DNA of 64,000 bases from assembly GCF_900113805.1 (NCBI RefSeq), contig NZ_FOQT01000005.1, forward strand, positions 1-64,000, given 5' to 3'. A program made the translations under genes and the position numbers. Source of the DNA: Halpernia frigidisoli. Its GTDB lineage: Bacteria > Bacteroidota > Bacteroidia > Flavobacteriales > Weeksellaceae. The notes under the pieces are model-generated. The model had not been told where the DNA came from. It saw nothing but the letters and a program-made list of their open reading frames with translations, and did no database searches. Shown one piece after another: positions 51,219 to 59,940 of this stretch. Position 1 is the first letter of the stretch, and each line of letters starts with the position of its first letter.

Positions 51219-51779
51219 TTATTTGATAAACTCAGAAATTATTTTGTCGAGTTCAGATTTTGCCTTATTGAGATCATCATTGATAATAATTTTATCAAAT
51301 TTATCTTCAAAAGTTAATTCCTCTGTTGCCTTTTCTACACGTATTTTCACGGTTTCTACATCGTCAGTTCCGCGTAATGTTAAACGTCTTTGCAACTCTT
51401 CCACAGAAGGTGGTTTTATGAAAATTGAAAGCGCTTTTTCGCCAAAATATTTTTTTAAAGCAACGCCGCCTTTCACGTCGACATCAAAAATAACGACTTT
51501 ACTATTTTTCCAATTTTTTTTAACCTCAGATTTTAAAGTGCCGTAAAATTTATCTTTATAAACTTCCTCAAATTCTACAAATTCTTCGGTAGAAATTCTG
51601 GATTTAAATTCATCAGGCGAAATAAAAAAATAATCTATTTCATGAATTTCTTCGCCGCGTGGCGCTCTCGTAGTACAAGAAACAGAAAATGCAAGATTTT
51701 CAAATTTGCTTATGGCGTATTTTACCAAAGTGGTTTTTCCGCTTCCCGAAGGCGCTGAAAAGATGATGACTTTTTCCAT
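51219..51779 (-). CDS. gmk: Guanylate kinase
   Basis: Phosphorylates GMP to GDP. 186 aa. The P-loop is FSAPSGSGKTTLVK (about 7-20). The GMP-binding segment is FSVSCTTRAPRGEEIHEIDY with FVEFEEVYKDKFYGTL. The Walker B-like strand is VVIFDVDVKGGVALK, followed by SIFIKPPSVEELQRRLTLRG. It is next to yicC on the same strand, a pairing common across bacteria, though 120 nt separate them here. Confidence 0.97.
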   Translation of the reverse strand: MEKVIIFSAPSGSGKTTLVKYAISKFENLAFSVSCTTRAPRGEEIHEIDYFFISPDEFKSRISTEEFVEFEEVYKDKFYGTLKSEVKKNWKNSKVVIFDVDVKGGVALKKYFGEKALSIFIKPPSVEELQRRLTLRGTDDVETVKIRVEKATEELTFEDKFDKIIINDDLNKAKSELDKIISEFIK

Positions 51780-51902
51780 GATAGGGCAAAAATAATCTTT
51801 TTAAATAAAATTGCTGAAGATTTCCATGCAAAGGCGCAAAGAAATTTTACCTAAGAACGCTAAGATTTCTATTAGTCTTAAAATAAATTTTTTACTTCTT
51901 AC

Positions 51903-52757
51903 TTATAAAACATTCAAAGTCTGTTCTTTTATTTTCTCTAAATCATCTTTCATTTCCACAACCAATCTTTGGATCTCACTATGGTTGGCTTTTGAGCCTA
52001 AAGTATTAATTTCCCGACCAATTTCCTGACCGATAAAACCTAGTTTTTTTCCGTTTGCGTCTTCCTTCATTACTTCAATATAATATTTTAGGTGTTGCGC
52101 CAAACGTACTTTTTCCTCTGCAATATCCAGTTTCTCAGAATAATAGGCCATTTCCTGATAAAATCTGGTTTCATCAATATTTTGGAATTCTGACAAGGTT
52201 TTTTTGTAACGCTCTTTTACCGCATCAAGTCTTTCATCTTCAAAAGGAATCACTTTCGCTAGATTTTTTTCAATGCTGAGAATATTTTTTGTCAATTCTT
52301 CTTCTAAAATTTTACCTTCCGTGGAACGAAATTCCTGAAAATTAAAGATTGCTTTGCGGATAAGTTCAAATAAAAATGCGATTTCACTTTCCTCCAGTTC
52401 ATCATTTTTGGCAGAAATTGCTTCCGGCATTCTAACCGCCATTTTCAAATATTCGAAATGCGGCGCATCAGGCGAAGCTTCTGCAAGTTGTAATATATAA
52501 TTTTGAACTAATTCCTGATTAATTTTTACGGCAGAATTTTCAGAATGAGATTCACAATTGATGTAGCAGTCCACTTTTCCACGAATCAATTGATCATTTA
52601 AAACCTTTCTGATCTCAAATTCCTTTTCCTTATAACGTAATGGAACTCTGATATTTAAATCAAATGTTTTACTGTTTAAGGATTTTATTTCTACAGTAAT
52701 TTTCTTACCATCAAAATTTTCTTCCGCCCGACCGAAGCCTGTCATCGATAATATCAT
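51903..52757 (-). CDS. yicC: YicC family endoribonuclease
   Basis: A 284-aa protein with the typical N-terminus MILSMTGFGRAEENFDGKKI and the conserved KSLNSKTFDLNIRVP region. The C-terminal domain ends DANGKKLGFIGQEIGREINT, then LGSKANHSEIQRLVVEMKDDLEKIKEQ. E. coli YicC was reported as an endoribonuclease acting on small RNAs. The gene neighbours gmk as in many bacteria. The spacer between them contains only AT-rich repeats. Confidence 0.95.
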   Translation of the reverse strand: MILSMTGFGRAEENFDGKKITVEIKSLNSKTFDLNIRVPLRYKEKEFEIRKVLNDQLIRGKVDCYINCESHSENSAVKINQELVQNYILQLAEASPDAPHFEYLKMAVRMPEAISAKNDELEESEIAFLFELIRKAIFNFQEFRSTEGKILEEELTKNILSIEKNLAKVIPFEDERLDAVKERYKKTLSEFQNIDETRFYQEMAYYSEKLDIAEEKVRLAQHLKYYIEVMKEDANGKKLGFIGQEIGREINTLGSKANHSEIQRLVVEMKDDLEKIKEQTLNVL

Positions 52758-52926
52758 ATAGTGATTTAGAAAACAAATATAATTATTTATATGAATTAAT
52801 GCACAATATTTACTGAATAATAGTCATTTAAGGAAATAAAAATATAAAAATCACATAATTTTATAAATTTAAAAATTAGTCTAAACAACCTTAAGTAATA
52901 TCATCCATTAATTTTAAATTTGTACA

Positions 52927-53589
52927 ATGGAAAATTCGATAATTACAGAAACAGTAAATTTTGTTAAAATAAAATTGAAAAATGCAGAAGCTGGCCACGA
53001 TTGGTTTCATATCGAACGCGTCTGGAAATTAAGTAAAAAAATATCTCAAAAAGAAGGTGGCGAAATTGAAATTATTGAATTAGGCGCGCTTTTACATGAT
53101 ATCGCTGATCCAAAATTTCACGATGGCGATGAAGAACTGGCTTTAAAAATATCCCGTGAATTTCTTGAAAGTCAAAATTTAGAAGAAGAAAAAATTGTAA
53201 AAGTTCTATTTATTATTAAAAACATTTCTTTTAAAAATAGAAATGAGAAGACAGAAATTTCAGAATTAAATCCTGTTAAAGAATTGCATATTGTGCAAGA
53301 TGCAGACAGATTGGACGCAATTGGCGCAATCGGAATTGCTAGAACTTTCAACTTTGGTGGATTTAAAAATAATCTGATGTACGACCCTGAAATTTTGCCT
53401 AAACTAAAGATGTCAAAAGAGGAATACAAAAAATCTAACGGGACGACGATCAATCATTTTTATGAAAAACTATTACTTCTAAAAGATTTAATGAACACTG
53501 AAACTGCAAAAAAAATGGCTGAAAAAAGACACGATTTTATGCAAACTTTCTTAGATGAATTTCTCGGGGAATGGGAAGTGAAATTTTAA
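52927..53589 (+). CDS. HD domain phosphohydrolase
   Basis: A 220-aa HD-superfamily protein. The metal-binding residues are His in GHDWFHIERV, the HD pair in GALLHDIADPKFHDGD, and the distal Asp in VQDADRLDAIGAIGIART. The pattern resembles the YpgQ/YedJ group, which hydrolyses nucleoside triphosphates or pyrophosphates. The precise substrate is unknown. It is followed closely by tsaE, with 34 nt between them. Confidence 0.92.
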   Translation: MENSIITETVNFVKIKLKNAEAGHDWFHIERVWKLSKKISQKEGGEIEIIELGALLHDIADPKFHDGDEELALKISREFLESQNLEEEKIVKVLFIIKNISFKNRNEKTEISELNPVKELHIVQDADRLDAIGAIGIARTFNFGGFKNNLMYDPEILPKLKMSKEEYKKSNGTTINHFYEKLLLLKDLMNTETAKKMAEKRHDFMQTFLDEFLGEWEVKF

Positions 53590-53623
53590 AATGCAATAAA
53601 TTAGCAAAGTAATTATTTAAACA

Positions 53624-54031
53624 ATGACATTTAAAATAGATAAATTAGAAGATTGGGAAAACGTAGTTTCATCAATTTTACCACAATTAAAACTTTCTGT
53701 TCTAACTTTAAAAGGAAATCTTGGCGCCGGAAAAACTACTTTTACGCAATATTTATTAAAAAGTTTAGGAAGTAGCGATGAAGTAAATTCACCCACCTAT
53801 TCTATTGTAAATGAATACGATACGCCAAAAGGAAAGGTTTTTCATTTTGACTTATACCGCTTAAAAAATTTAGACGAAGTTTACGATATTGGTATTGAAG
53901 AATATCTGGAAAGCGCCTATTTATCAATAATAGAGTGGCCGGAGATTTACTCCGAAGATCTTGCCGATTTCCCACATCATGAAATGAGCATAGAAACTAA
54001 GGGTTTAACAAGGGAGATAATTTTTAAATGA
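53624..54031 (+). CDS. tsaE: tRNA threonylcarbamoyladenosine biosynthesis ATPase TsaE
   Basis: A 135-aa P-loop ATPase needed with TsaB, TsaC and TsaD for t6A37 modification of tRNA. Walker A is LKGNLGAGKTTFTQYLL (about 28-44). The family's SPTYSIVNEY motif, FHFDLYRLKNLDEVYDIGIEEYL and the IIEWPEIYSEDL Trp motif are all visible. The length is standard. It lies just upstream of the alanine dehydrogenase gene and probably has a separate transcript, since that gene has its own -7 box. Confidence 0.96.
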   Translation: MTFKIDKLEDWENVVSSILPQLKLSVLTLKGNLGAGKTTFTQYLLKSLGSSDEVNSPTYSIVNEYDTPKGKVFHFDLYRLKNLDEVYDIGIEEYLESAYLSIIEWPEIYSEDLADFPHHEMSIETKGLTREIIFK

Positions 54032-54033
54032 TA

Positions 54034-54041
54034 TATCTTTG
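54034..54041 (+). promoter_or_regulatory. -7 box of the alanine dehydrogenase gene (TATCTTTG)
   Basis: An exact TAnnTTTG match that overlaps the most upstream possible start (TTG at 54039) and so argues for the ATG at 54069. The -33 element is unclear. Confidence 0.55.
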
Positions 54042-54068
54042 TACGTTATTAAAAACAGAAAAAAAAGT

Positions 54069-55265
54069 ATGAGTAATCCCGGTAATATATTTACACCGTT
54101 TACAGAGGAAGATCTGATGCCACAGGAAGAAAAACTGGAAGTGGTAAAAAAAGGAAAAAAATTCAGCATCGGTATTCCGAAAGAAACTTGTCTTAATGAA
54201 CGCAGAACGTGTATTACGCCGGATGCTGTGCAGGTTTTGATAAATAATGGGCATCATATTACTATTGAAGCAGGCGCGGGACAAGGTTCATTTTTTACGG
54301 ATCTTCAATATTCAGATTCTGGTGCTAAAATTACAGAAAGTGCTGAAGAAGCTTTTGGACAGGATCTTGTTTTAAAAATAAATCCGCCAACTACAGAAGA
54401 AATTGAATATTTAAAGTGCGGCAGTTATCTTATTTCTGCTTTGCAAATTAATCTTCGGGATCAGCATTATTTTAAAAAATTAGGAGAGAAAAAAATAAAT
54501 GCAATTGCTTTTGAATTCATTTCTGATGAATACAAGCAACTTTCACTTGTTCGTTTGATCGGTGAAATTGCGGGAAATATCGCAATACTCTACTCTTCTG
54601 AACTTTTAGCGTTGTCGAATGGTTTAATGTTAGGCGGAATTACAGGCGTTCGTCCTACAGAAGTTGTTATCATTGGCGCCGGAATTGTGGGCGAATTTGC
54701 GACAAAAGCAGCAGTGGGTTTGGGCGCGAGTGTGAAAATATTTGATAATTCTTTATCCAAACTTCGCAGAATTCACTCTTTGGTTGACAGCCGCGTTCCA
54801 ACTTCAATAATAGATCCTAAGGAATTATCTAAAAGTTTACGTCGCGCAGACGTTGTGATCGGTGCTTTTTCAAAATGGAGTGCTCAGCCAATTGTGACCG
54901 AAGAAATGGTGCAAAACATGAAAAAAGGCAGCGTCATAATTGACGTGACGATCGATAATGGAAAAGTAATTGAAACTTCGGAACTTACCGACATGGAAGA
55001 TCCGTATATTATAAAACACGGCGTTATACACTGTGGTTTGCCAAATTTAACTTCAAAAATGCCACGCACGACAAGTAAGGCAATCAGTAATTTCTTCCTG
55101 AGTTATCTTTTAACTTACGACGATGAAGGCGGTTTTGAAAATATGCTTGTAAGAAGAAACGAAATGAAAGACAGCCTTTATATGTACAAAGGCCGTCACA
55201 CAAAGAAAATGATCTGCGACCGTTTTAATTTAACTTATCACGACATCAATCTTTTAATTTTCTAA
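54069..55265 (+). CDS. ald: Alanine dehydrogenase
   Basis: About 398 aa from ATG 54069 (MSNPGNIFTPFTEEDLMPQE). It interconverts alanine and pyruvate with NAD. The N-terminal catalytic half has IGIPKETCLNERRTCITPDA (substrate Arg/Lys) and the NAD half has VVIIGAGIVGEFATKAAVGLG with Asp in VKIFDNS. IDVTIDNGKVIETSE and HCGLPNLTSKMPRTTS match the Bacteroidota version of the AlaDH/PNT family. The upstream start was rejected because of the promoter element. It ends at the next small gene with 0 nt between. Confidence 0.92.
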   Translation: MSNPGNIFTPFTEEDLMPQEEKLEVVKKGKKFSIGIPKETCLNERRTCITPDAVQVLINNGHHITIEAGAGQGSFFTDLQYSDSGAKITESAEEAFGQDLVLKINPPTTEEIEYLKCGSYLISALQINLRDQHYFKKLGEKKINAIAFEFISDEYKQLSLVRLIGEIAGNIAILYSSELLALSNGLMLGGITGVRPTEVVIIGAGIVGEFATKAAVGLGASVKIFDNSLSKLRRIHSLVDSRVPTSIIDPKELSKSLRRADVVIGAFSKWSAQPIVTEEMVQNMKKGSVIIDVTIDNGKVIETSELTDMEDPYIIKHGVIHCGLPNLTSKMPRTTSKAISNFFLSYLLTYDDEGGFENMLVRRNEMKDSLYMYKGRHTKKMICDRFNLTYHDINLLIF

Positions 55266-55634
55266 ATGAAGAAATTAAAATTTTATTTGATAGGTCTAGT
55301 TCCGGGAATTTTATTTGTGCTTTTTATTTTTGGTAAAAAAGATGCAAGTTGCTCCTATTTTCCAAGCGCACGCGTAAAAGCAGAAACTTTAACGGAAATT
55401 TTTAAATATTCTCCCGATTTTAAGCAGGAAACTGACGCTCAAAAAATAACAGAAAAATTTTTGCGTGACAGTATATTTGAAAATGGAAAAATAGATTTTG
55501 ATCGAAGCAATGCGCAGGAAAAACCCTTTCCTAAATATTTAATAATGTATCCGGCAAAAAATCCAAAGTTTGAAATAGAATTTCAAAAGGCAAAGGATAC
55601 TGCGACTTTCATGAGTTTAAAAACACTTAGATAA
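55266..55634 (+). CDS. Small membrane-anchored protein of unknown function
   Basis: A 122-aa protein with an N-terminal hydrophobic helix (about 6-23) and a small soluble domain with one cysteine (ASCSYF). Conserved-looking features are EKFLRDSIFENGKIDFDRSN and a charged C-terminus. The start codon directly follows the alanine dehydrogenase stop (55265/55266), so the two are co-translated. I recall similar proteins next to alanine dehydrogenase in related genomes, without a known role. Confidence 0.7.
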   Translation: MKKLKFYLIGLVPGILFVLFIFGKKDASCSYFPSARVKAETLTEIFKYSPDFKQETDAQKITEKFLRDSIFENGKIDFDRSNAQEKPFPKYLIMYPAKNPKFEIEFQKAKDTATFMSLKTLR

Positions 55635-55737
55635 ATTTGTTGGGTTGTAAAGTCGTGAAAATATTATTTTTGATTTAAATTTTTATTTTTAAAATTGGTG
55701 AACTGTTAGATTTTTACATTGGTAAATTAATTAAAAT

Positions 55738-56580
55738 ATGAATTTAGCGTTAATTGGTGTTGGTTTAATTGGCGGTTCAATGGCGTTGAAATTGAAACAA
55801 AAGCATTTTGTAAGCAAAGTTTTTGGTGTTGATTTTAATGAAAATCATTTAGCGGAAGCCAAAAAGTTGAACATTATAGATGAGATTTCTGATCTAGAAA
55901 ACGCGGTAAAGAATTCTGATATCATCATTATTGCCGTTCCTGTGGATGCAACGAAAAACATTTTACCTGAAATTTTAAATTTAATTTCCGATAAACAAAC
56001 TGTTTTGGACGTTGGTTCCACAAAATCCGGTATTGCAAAATCTATCGAAAATAATCCAAAAAGAAATCGTTTTGTGGCAACTCATCCAATGTGGGGAACA
56101 GAAAATTCGGGTCCACAAGCTGCAACAGCAGACGCTTTTGCTGAAAGAGCAGCGGTGATTTGTGACGAAGAAAATTCTGCAAAAGATGCTTTAGATCTAG
56201 TTAAAAAATTATACGAAAATCTGGAAATGAATTTATTATTCATGAATTCTGAAGACCACGATATTCATACGGCTTATATTTCTCATATTTCTCATATTAC
56301 GTCTTATGCTTTAGCAAATACAGTTTTAGAGAAAGAACGGGAAGAAGATACTATTTTTCAACTCGCGAGTTCTGGTTTTAGCAGCACTGTTCGTTTGGCA
56401 AAATCTCATCCGGAAATGTGGGTGCCGATTTTTAGACAAAATAAAGAAAATGTTCTTGATGTTTTAAATGAACACATCACACAACTCCGCAAATTTAAAT
56501 CGGCTTTAGAAAAGGATAATTTTGAGTATCTGGAAGAACTGATTACGAACGCAAATAAAATTCGGGGAATTCTGAAGTAG
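55738..56580 (+). CDS. tyrA: Prephenate dehydrogenase
   Basis: A tyrosine biosynthesis enzyme that converts prephenate to 4-hydroxyphenylpyruvate with NAD(P). 280 aa. The Rossmann motif is ALIGVGLIGGSMALKL (about 3-18), followed by VFGVDFNENHL, IIIAVPVDAT, VLDVGSTKSGI and the catalytic HPMWGTENSGPQAA (His). SHISHITSYALAN holds further substrate residues. No fused chorismate mutase or ACT domain is present. It is a standalone gene, and its product is the substrate of the hpd enzyme encoded earlier. Confidence 0.94.
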   Translation: MNLALIGVGLIGGSMALKLKQKHFVSKVFGVDFNENHLAEAKKLNIIDEISDLENAVKNSDIIIIAVPVDATKNILPEILNLISDKQTVLDVGSTKSGIAKSIENNPKRNRFVATHPMWGTENSGPQAATADAFAERAAVICDEENSAKDALDLVKKLYENLEMNLLFMNSEDHDIHTAYISHISHITSYALANTVLEKEREEDTIFQLASSGFSSTVRLAKSHPEMWVPIFRQNKENVLDVLNEHITQLRKFKSALEKDNFEYLEELITNANKIRGILK

Positions 56581-56598
56581 ATTTTTAACAATTTTATT

Positions 56599-57303
56599 CT
56601 ATTGAAAATCTTTATCCGTTATATTTTTATTGTAGTATAATTCAACAATTTTTGAAATTTGATTACCATCTTCGGATACAAAAGTATTTTTAGTATCATA
56701 AATTAAATCACCAAATTTTTTATAATCATCGTAAAGTATAGTTGAAAATGAATTTTTTTCACCATTCTTTATGACTTCTCTTTCCGCTAAAAGATTTGTT
56801 TTTTTATCGTAATATAGATAAGTTACTTTACCATTAATAAGAGTTGCTTTTATCTTCTCACAGTCTTTTTTGTTGGCTTTTTCTTCACCGATATATTCCA
56901 GCTTATATAATGTTGGATCAATATAATCTAATTCATTGATAATATGCTTTCTGTAATCTTTGTCTTTAAATTCTTCCGGATCTGCTAGTTTTTTTTCACC
57001 CCGAACATATTCATAACCAACTTTTCCGTCATAGAAAGACTTGTAAACAACTCTACCTTCGTATATAATCTCAAAACTTCCTTTGTTTGGCGCCATTTCT
57101 TTTGTAACCCAATTTACATTTCTCCCATCCATTACAGTTTCAGATTTGGAATACATCGTTTTTATACTTTCTAATAAATCTTTGCCGCCCTGTGCCGTTA
57201 TAGCTTTTTCTATAATTATGTTTGCTTTATTGACAGCAGAAGTTTGTGAAAAAATTGTTGTTGTAGAAATTGCAATGGTAAATACAGTTAAGAATGATTT
57301 CAT
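56599..57303 (-). CDS. LolA-like exported protein, unknown role
   Basis: A 234-aa protein with a signal peptide (MKSFLTVFTIAISTTTIFSQ). The mature start NKANIIIEKAITAQGGKDLLESIK is the usual opening of Bacteroidota outer-membrane-lipoprotein-sorting-like proteins. Further features are TKEMAPNKGSFEIIYEGRVV and DKKTNLLAEREVIKNGEK. It is distantly similar in layout to the protein at 14655-15320. The substrate may be a lipid or lipoprotein, but this is not demonstrated. Confidence 0.7.
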   Translation of the reverse strand: MKSFLTVFTIAISTTTIFSQTSAVNKANIIIEKAITAQGGKDLLESIKTMYSKSETVMDGRNVNWVTKEMAPNKGSFEIIYEGRVVYKSFYDGKVGYEYVRGEKKLADPEEFKDKDYRKHIINELDYIDPTLYKLEYIGEEKANKKDCEKIKATLINGKVTYLYYDKKTNLLAEREVIKNGEKNSFSTILYDDYKKFGDLIYDTKNTFVSEDGNQISKIVELYYNKNITDKDFQ

Positions 57304-57424
57304 TAAAAGAATTGTTTTAATTTTTGCTAATTTAATTAATAATTTTGAATTTTATATCTAAAGGATTGTTTTTAAAATTAACTAAATGATTTTAGAATTT
57401 ATCGAATAAATATTCATTGTTTAT

Positions 57425-58843
57425 CTAACATTCCGCTACATTCACCGCGATCGCCAAACCACCTTCCGAAGTCTCTTTAAAACGTTCGTTCATTCCCTGC
57501 GCAGTTTCCCACATCGTTTGTATCACTTGATCTAGAGAAACTTTTGCTTTTTCAGGATCACTTTCCAAAGCGATATTTGACGCCGTAATTGCTTTTATCG
57601 CGCCCATTGAATTTCGTTCTATACATGGGATTTGTACCAAGCCACCAATTGGATCGCAGGTTAAACCAAGATGATGCTCCATCGCAATTTCTGCCGCCAT
57701 TAAAACCTGTCCGGGAGTTCCACCCATAATTTCTGTCAAACCTGCAGCTGCCATCGCCGAAGAAACACCAATTTCTGCCTGACAACCGCCCATCGCAGCA
57801 GAAATAGTTGCATTTTTCTTAAATAAAGTGCCAATTTCACCTGCCACTAAAATAAATCTGATAATATAATCATCACTCGTAAATTCTGTAAAAGCCTGCG
57901 CAAACATCAAAACTGCCGGAATTACACCACTTGCACCGTTTGTTGGGGCAGTAATAATTCTACCAAAACTGGCATTTTCTTCATTAACGGCCAAAGCAAA
58001 ACAAGACACCCATTTATTAATTGTGGTAAAAGTTTCTTCGGCATCAACCACGAGCTGAAACCATTCATCGATATTTTTATAAATTTTATCGCCTAAAAGC
58101 TTTCGGTTCAAATTCGCAGCACGGCGCGTCACATTTAATCCGCCGGGCAAACTTCCTTCCGCATTGACGCCTTTGTAAATACATTCTTTTATTTGTTTCC
58201 AGATATAAAGAGCCTCTGCTTGAGTTTCCTCTTTTGTGCGCCAGGATTCTTCATTAAGATAAATAAGATCTGAAATTTTATCTAAGTTTAATTTATTACA
58301 ATATGTTCGTAGATCTGCGGCTTTATGACACGGATAAAGAGTTCTGATGCAGGTTTCTTCTAATGAATTTTCTTCTTTTGTAGCGACAAAACCACCGCCA
58401 ACAGAATAATAATCTTGTGTTAGAATTTTTCCATCTTCAAAATATGCCGTGAAGATCATTCCGTTTGGATGAAAGTCGAGGGATTTTTCTTTATTTAAAA
58501 TTAAATTTTTGCCATAAATGAAAGGCAATAATTTTTCACCTCCAAGATTTAAAGTATTTGTAGTTCTGATAATTGCTACTTTCTCATCGATTTTTTTGGT
58601 ATCAATTGTTTTAAAATTTTCACCACTTAAACCCAGCATTCCCGCAATGTCAGTTCCATGACCAACACCAGTTTTTGCCAAAGAGCCGAAAAACTCTACA
58701 GATATTTCGTTTACATTTTGTAGAACATCTTCTCTTCTTATTTTATCTAAAAAAAACTCAGCCGCATTCCACGGACCCATCGTGTGCGAACTTGAGGGAC
58801 CAATACCAACTTTTATAATTTCGAATATACTGATGGACTGCAT
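57425..58843 (-). CDS. sdaA: L-serine ammonia-lyase (iron-sulfur type)
   Basis: A single-chain serine dehydratase of 472 aa, converting serine to pyruvate and ammonia. N-terminal beta part: GPSSSHTMGPWNAAEFF and SLAKTGVGHGTD. C-terminal alpha part: PTNGASGVIPAVLMF, NATISAAMGGCQAEIGVSSA, HHLGLTCDPIGGLVQIPCIE. The cysteines in GGCQ, TCDP and PCIE would bind the [4Fe-4S] cluster. Both domains are fused as in most Bacteria outside Firmicutes. Confidence 0.96.
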   Translation of the reverse strand: MQSISIFEIIKVGIGPSSSHTMGPWNAAEFFLDKIRREDVLQNVNEISVEFFGSLAKTGVGHGTDIAGMLGLSGENFKTIDTKKIDEKVAIIRTTNTLNLGGEKLLPFIYGKNLILNKEKSLDFHPNGMIFTAYFEDGKILTQDYYSVGGGFVATKEENSLEETCIRTLYPCHKAADLRTYCNKLNLDKISDLIYLNEESWRTKEETQAEALYIWKQIKECIYKGVNAEGSLPGGLNVTRRAANLNRKLLGDKIYKNIDEWFQLVVDAEETFTTINKWVSCFALAVNEENASFGRIITAPTNGASGVIPAVLMFAQAFTEFTSDDYIIRFILVAGEIGTLFKKNATISAAMGGCQAEIGVSSAMAAAGLTEIMGGTPGQVLMAAEIAMEHHLGLTCDPIGGLVQIPCIERNSMGAIKAITASNIALESDPEKAKVSLDQVIQTMWETAQGMNERFKETSEGGLAIAVNVAEC

Positions 58844-58963
58844 GCTTTAAAATATTTTTTGCTTGTGCGACAAAGATAAAAATTTGAAACAAACATTAAT
58901 TGAATTAAAAGAAAAGAAAAAAATTAGATAAAGAATAAAATATCTTCGAAAAATGGCAGTGAT

Positions 58964-59059
58964 GCAGCCCGGCCTGAGTGGAACTCTTTTTTTCTGCTGG
59001 CTGAGCGAAGCCGAAGCTAGCAGAAAAAAAAGTGGGAACGGAGGACGGAAATGTCTGCC
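58964..59059 (+). repeat. Dispersed structured repeat, copy D
   Basis: Flanks CCCGGCCTGAGTGGAA and TGGGAACGGAGGACGG, with closing pair GCAG/CTGC as in copy A. The apical hairpin is the longest: CTGCTGGCTGAGCGAAGCCG, then AAGCTAGCAG, an almost self-complementary stem. GACTTGA/GGAAGGC has become GGCCTGA/GGAGGAC. The remaining 58844-59239 gap holds a possible 27-codon gene at 59144. Confidence 0.8.
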
Positions 59060-59143
59060 ATAAAAAAATTAAAAAACAAATATTCGAAGCAGTCAAATAG
59101 CTGATAACTGGAAATTCCAAATCTACATTTGCGATTATAAATT

Positions 59144-59227
59144 ATGACTTTCGAAATGGTAATTACGGCGTTTTTTATTTTTCTATCACCACTGATTACG
59201 CCTTCCGGGAAAATGGATGGGAATTAA
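59144..59227 (+). CDS. Possible 27-aa membrane peptide
   Basis: A 28-codon frame (with stop) encoding MTFEMVITAFFIFLSPLITP and a short hydrophilic tail. The hydrophobic stretch would form one membrane helix. An exact -7 box, TACATTTG (59124-59131), lies 12 nt before the ATG, at the distance seen for other genes in this window. A TTTG at -33 is missing. No homologue is recognised, and this may be chance. Confidence 0.3.
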   Translation: MTFEMVITAFFIFLSPLITPSGKMDGN

Positions 59228-59239
59228 GTTAATTCAATA

Positions 59240-59881
59240 TTACTTAAAAACTTCCCCTAAAATCGCTGAAACTTCTTTGTATTTAGTTAATGGAAAAAGG
59301 TGTGTTCCGCCTTTTATAATGTAATCCGGCTGGCTGTTTTTTAAAGGAAAAACAAGGTCTTTGTCTGCGAGAATCTGAATAACTTCAGGAAGTTTTTCCA
59401 TCTTCCAGTCAAGGATTTGTTGGATAGACCACTTCAAATAGTACGGATCGCGAACTTTAAAATAAGTTAGAATATTTGAATTTTTAGAATCAAAAAACTT
59501 TCGAATAAATGCAAAAGAATCAACAGAAACTCCACTGTAAAACTTTAAAGGTAAAATTTTCGGAATTCTGGATATTTTCCCGGCTTTCATGACCAATGAT
59601 TTTTCGCCATCCGTTTTAATACTTCCAAGAATTACTACTTTTTTTGCAGGTTTTATTTTGTGAATTTCCTGCACTAAAATGCCACCAAAAGAATATCCTA
59701 AAAGATAGAAATCTTCTTCGGCAGTAATTGGTTCAGCCATTCGGAAAACATAATTTTCGAATGTTTCATTTAATTCCGGGATCAACCAGTTTATAAAAAT
59801 AATCTGCAGATTTGGGTTAAATTTTAATTTATTTAAAACCGTAAAATCCGCACCCAAACCGCTAATTATATAAAGTTTCAT
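59240..59881 (-). CDS. Alpha/beta hydrolase family protein
   Basis: A 213-aa small alpha/beta hydrolase without signal peptide. The nucleophile is in LLGYSFGGILVQEI (about residues 63-76), a second acid in QILADKDLVFPL and the His in IKGGTHLFPLTKY. The N-terminal strand is KLYIISGLGADFTVLNKL. The substrate is unknown. It follows a YceI gene on the same strand but is preceded by that gene's terminator, so it probably has its own promoter. Confidence 0.82.
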   Translation of the reverse strand: MKLYIISGLGADFTVLNKLKFNPNLQIIFINWLIPELNETFENYVFRMAEPITAEEDFYLLGYSFGGILVQEIHKIKPAKKVVILGSIKTDGEKSLVMKAGKISRIPKILPLKFYSGVSVDSFAFIRKFFDSKNSNILTYFKVRDPYYLKWSIQQILDWKMEKLPEVIQILADKDLVFPLKNSQPDYIIKGGTHLFPLTKYKEVSAILGEVFK

Positions 59882-59898
59882 ACTTTACAAAAATAAAA

Positions 59899-59922
59899 AA
59901 AGCAGTCCGAAAACTGCTTTTT
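59899..59922 (-). terminator. Terminator of the YceI gene
   Basis: AAAGCAGT / ACTGCTTT, loop TTTTCGG read on the minus strand, followed by a T run. It lies between the YceI stop and the downstream hydrolase start. Confidence 0.85.
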
Positions 59923-59940
59923 AATTATAAAATTCTGTAT

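Noticed and set aside
51780-51902. Possible small RNA between gmk and yicC
   Set aside because: The spacer shows AT-rich repeated words (GCGCAAAG, AACGCTAAG) but no stable fold or promoter that would support an RNA gene.
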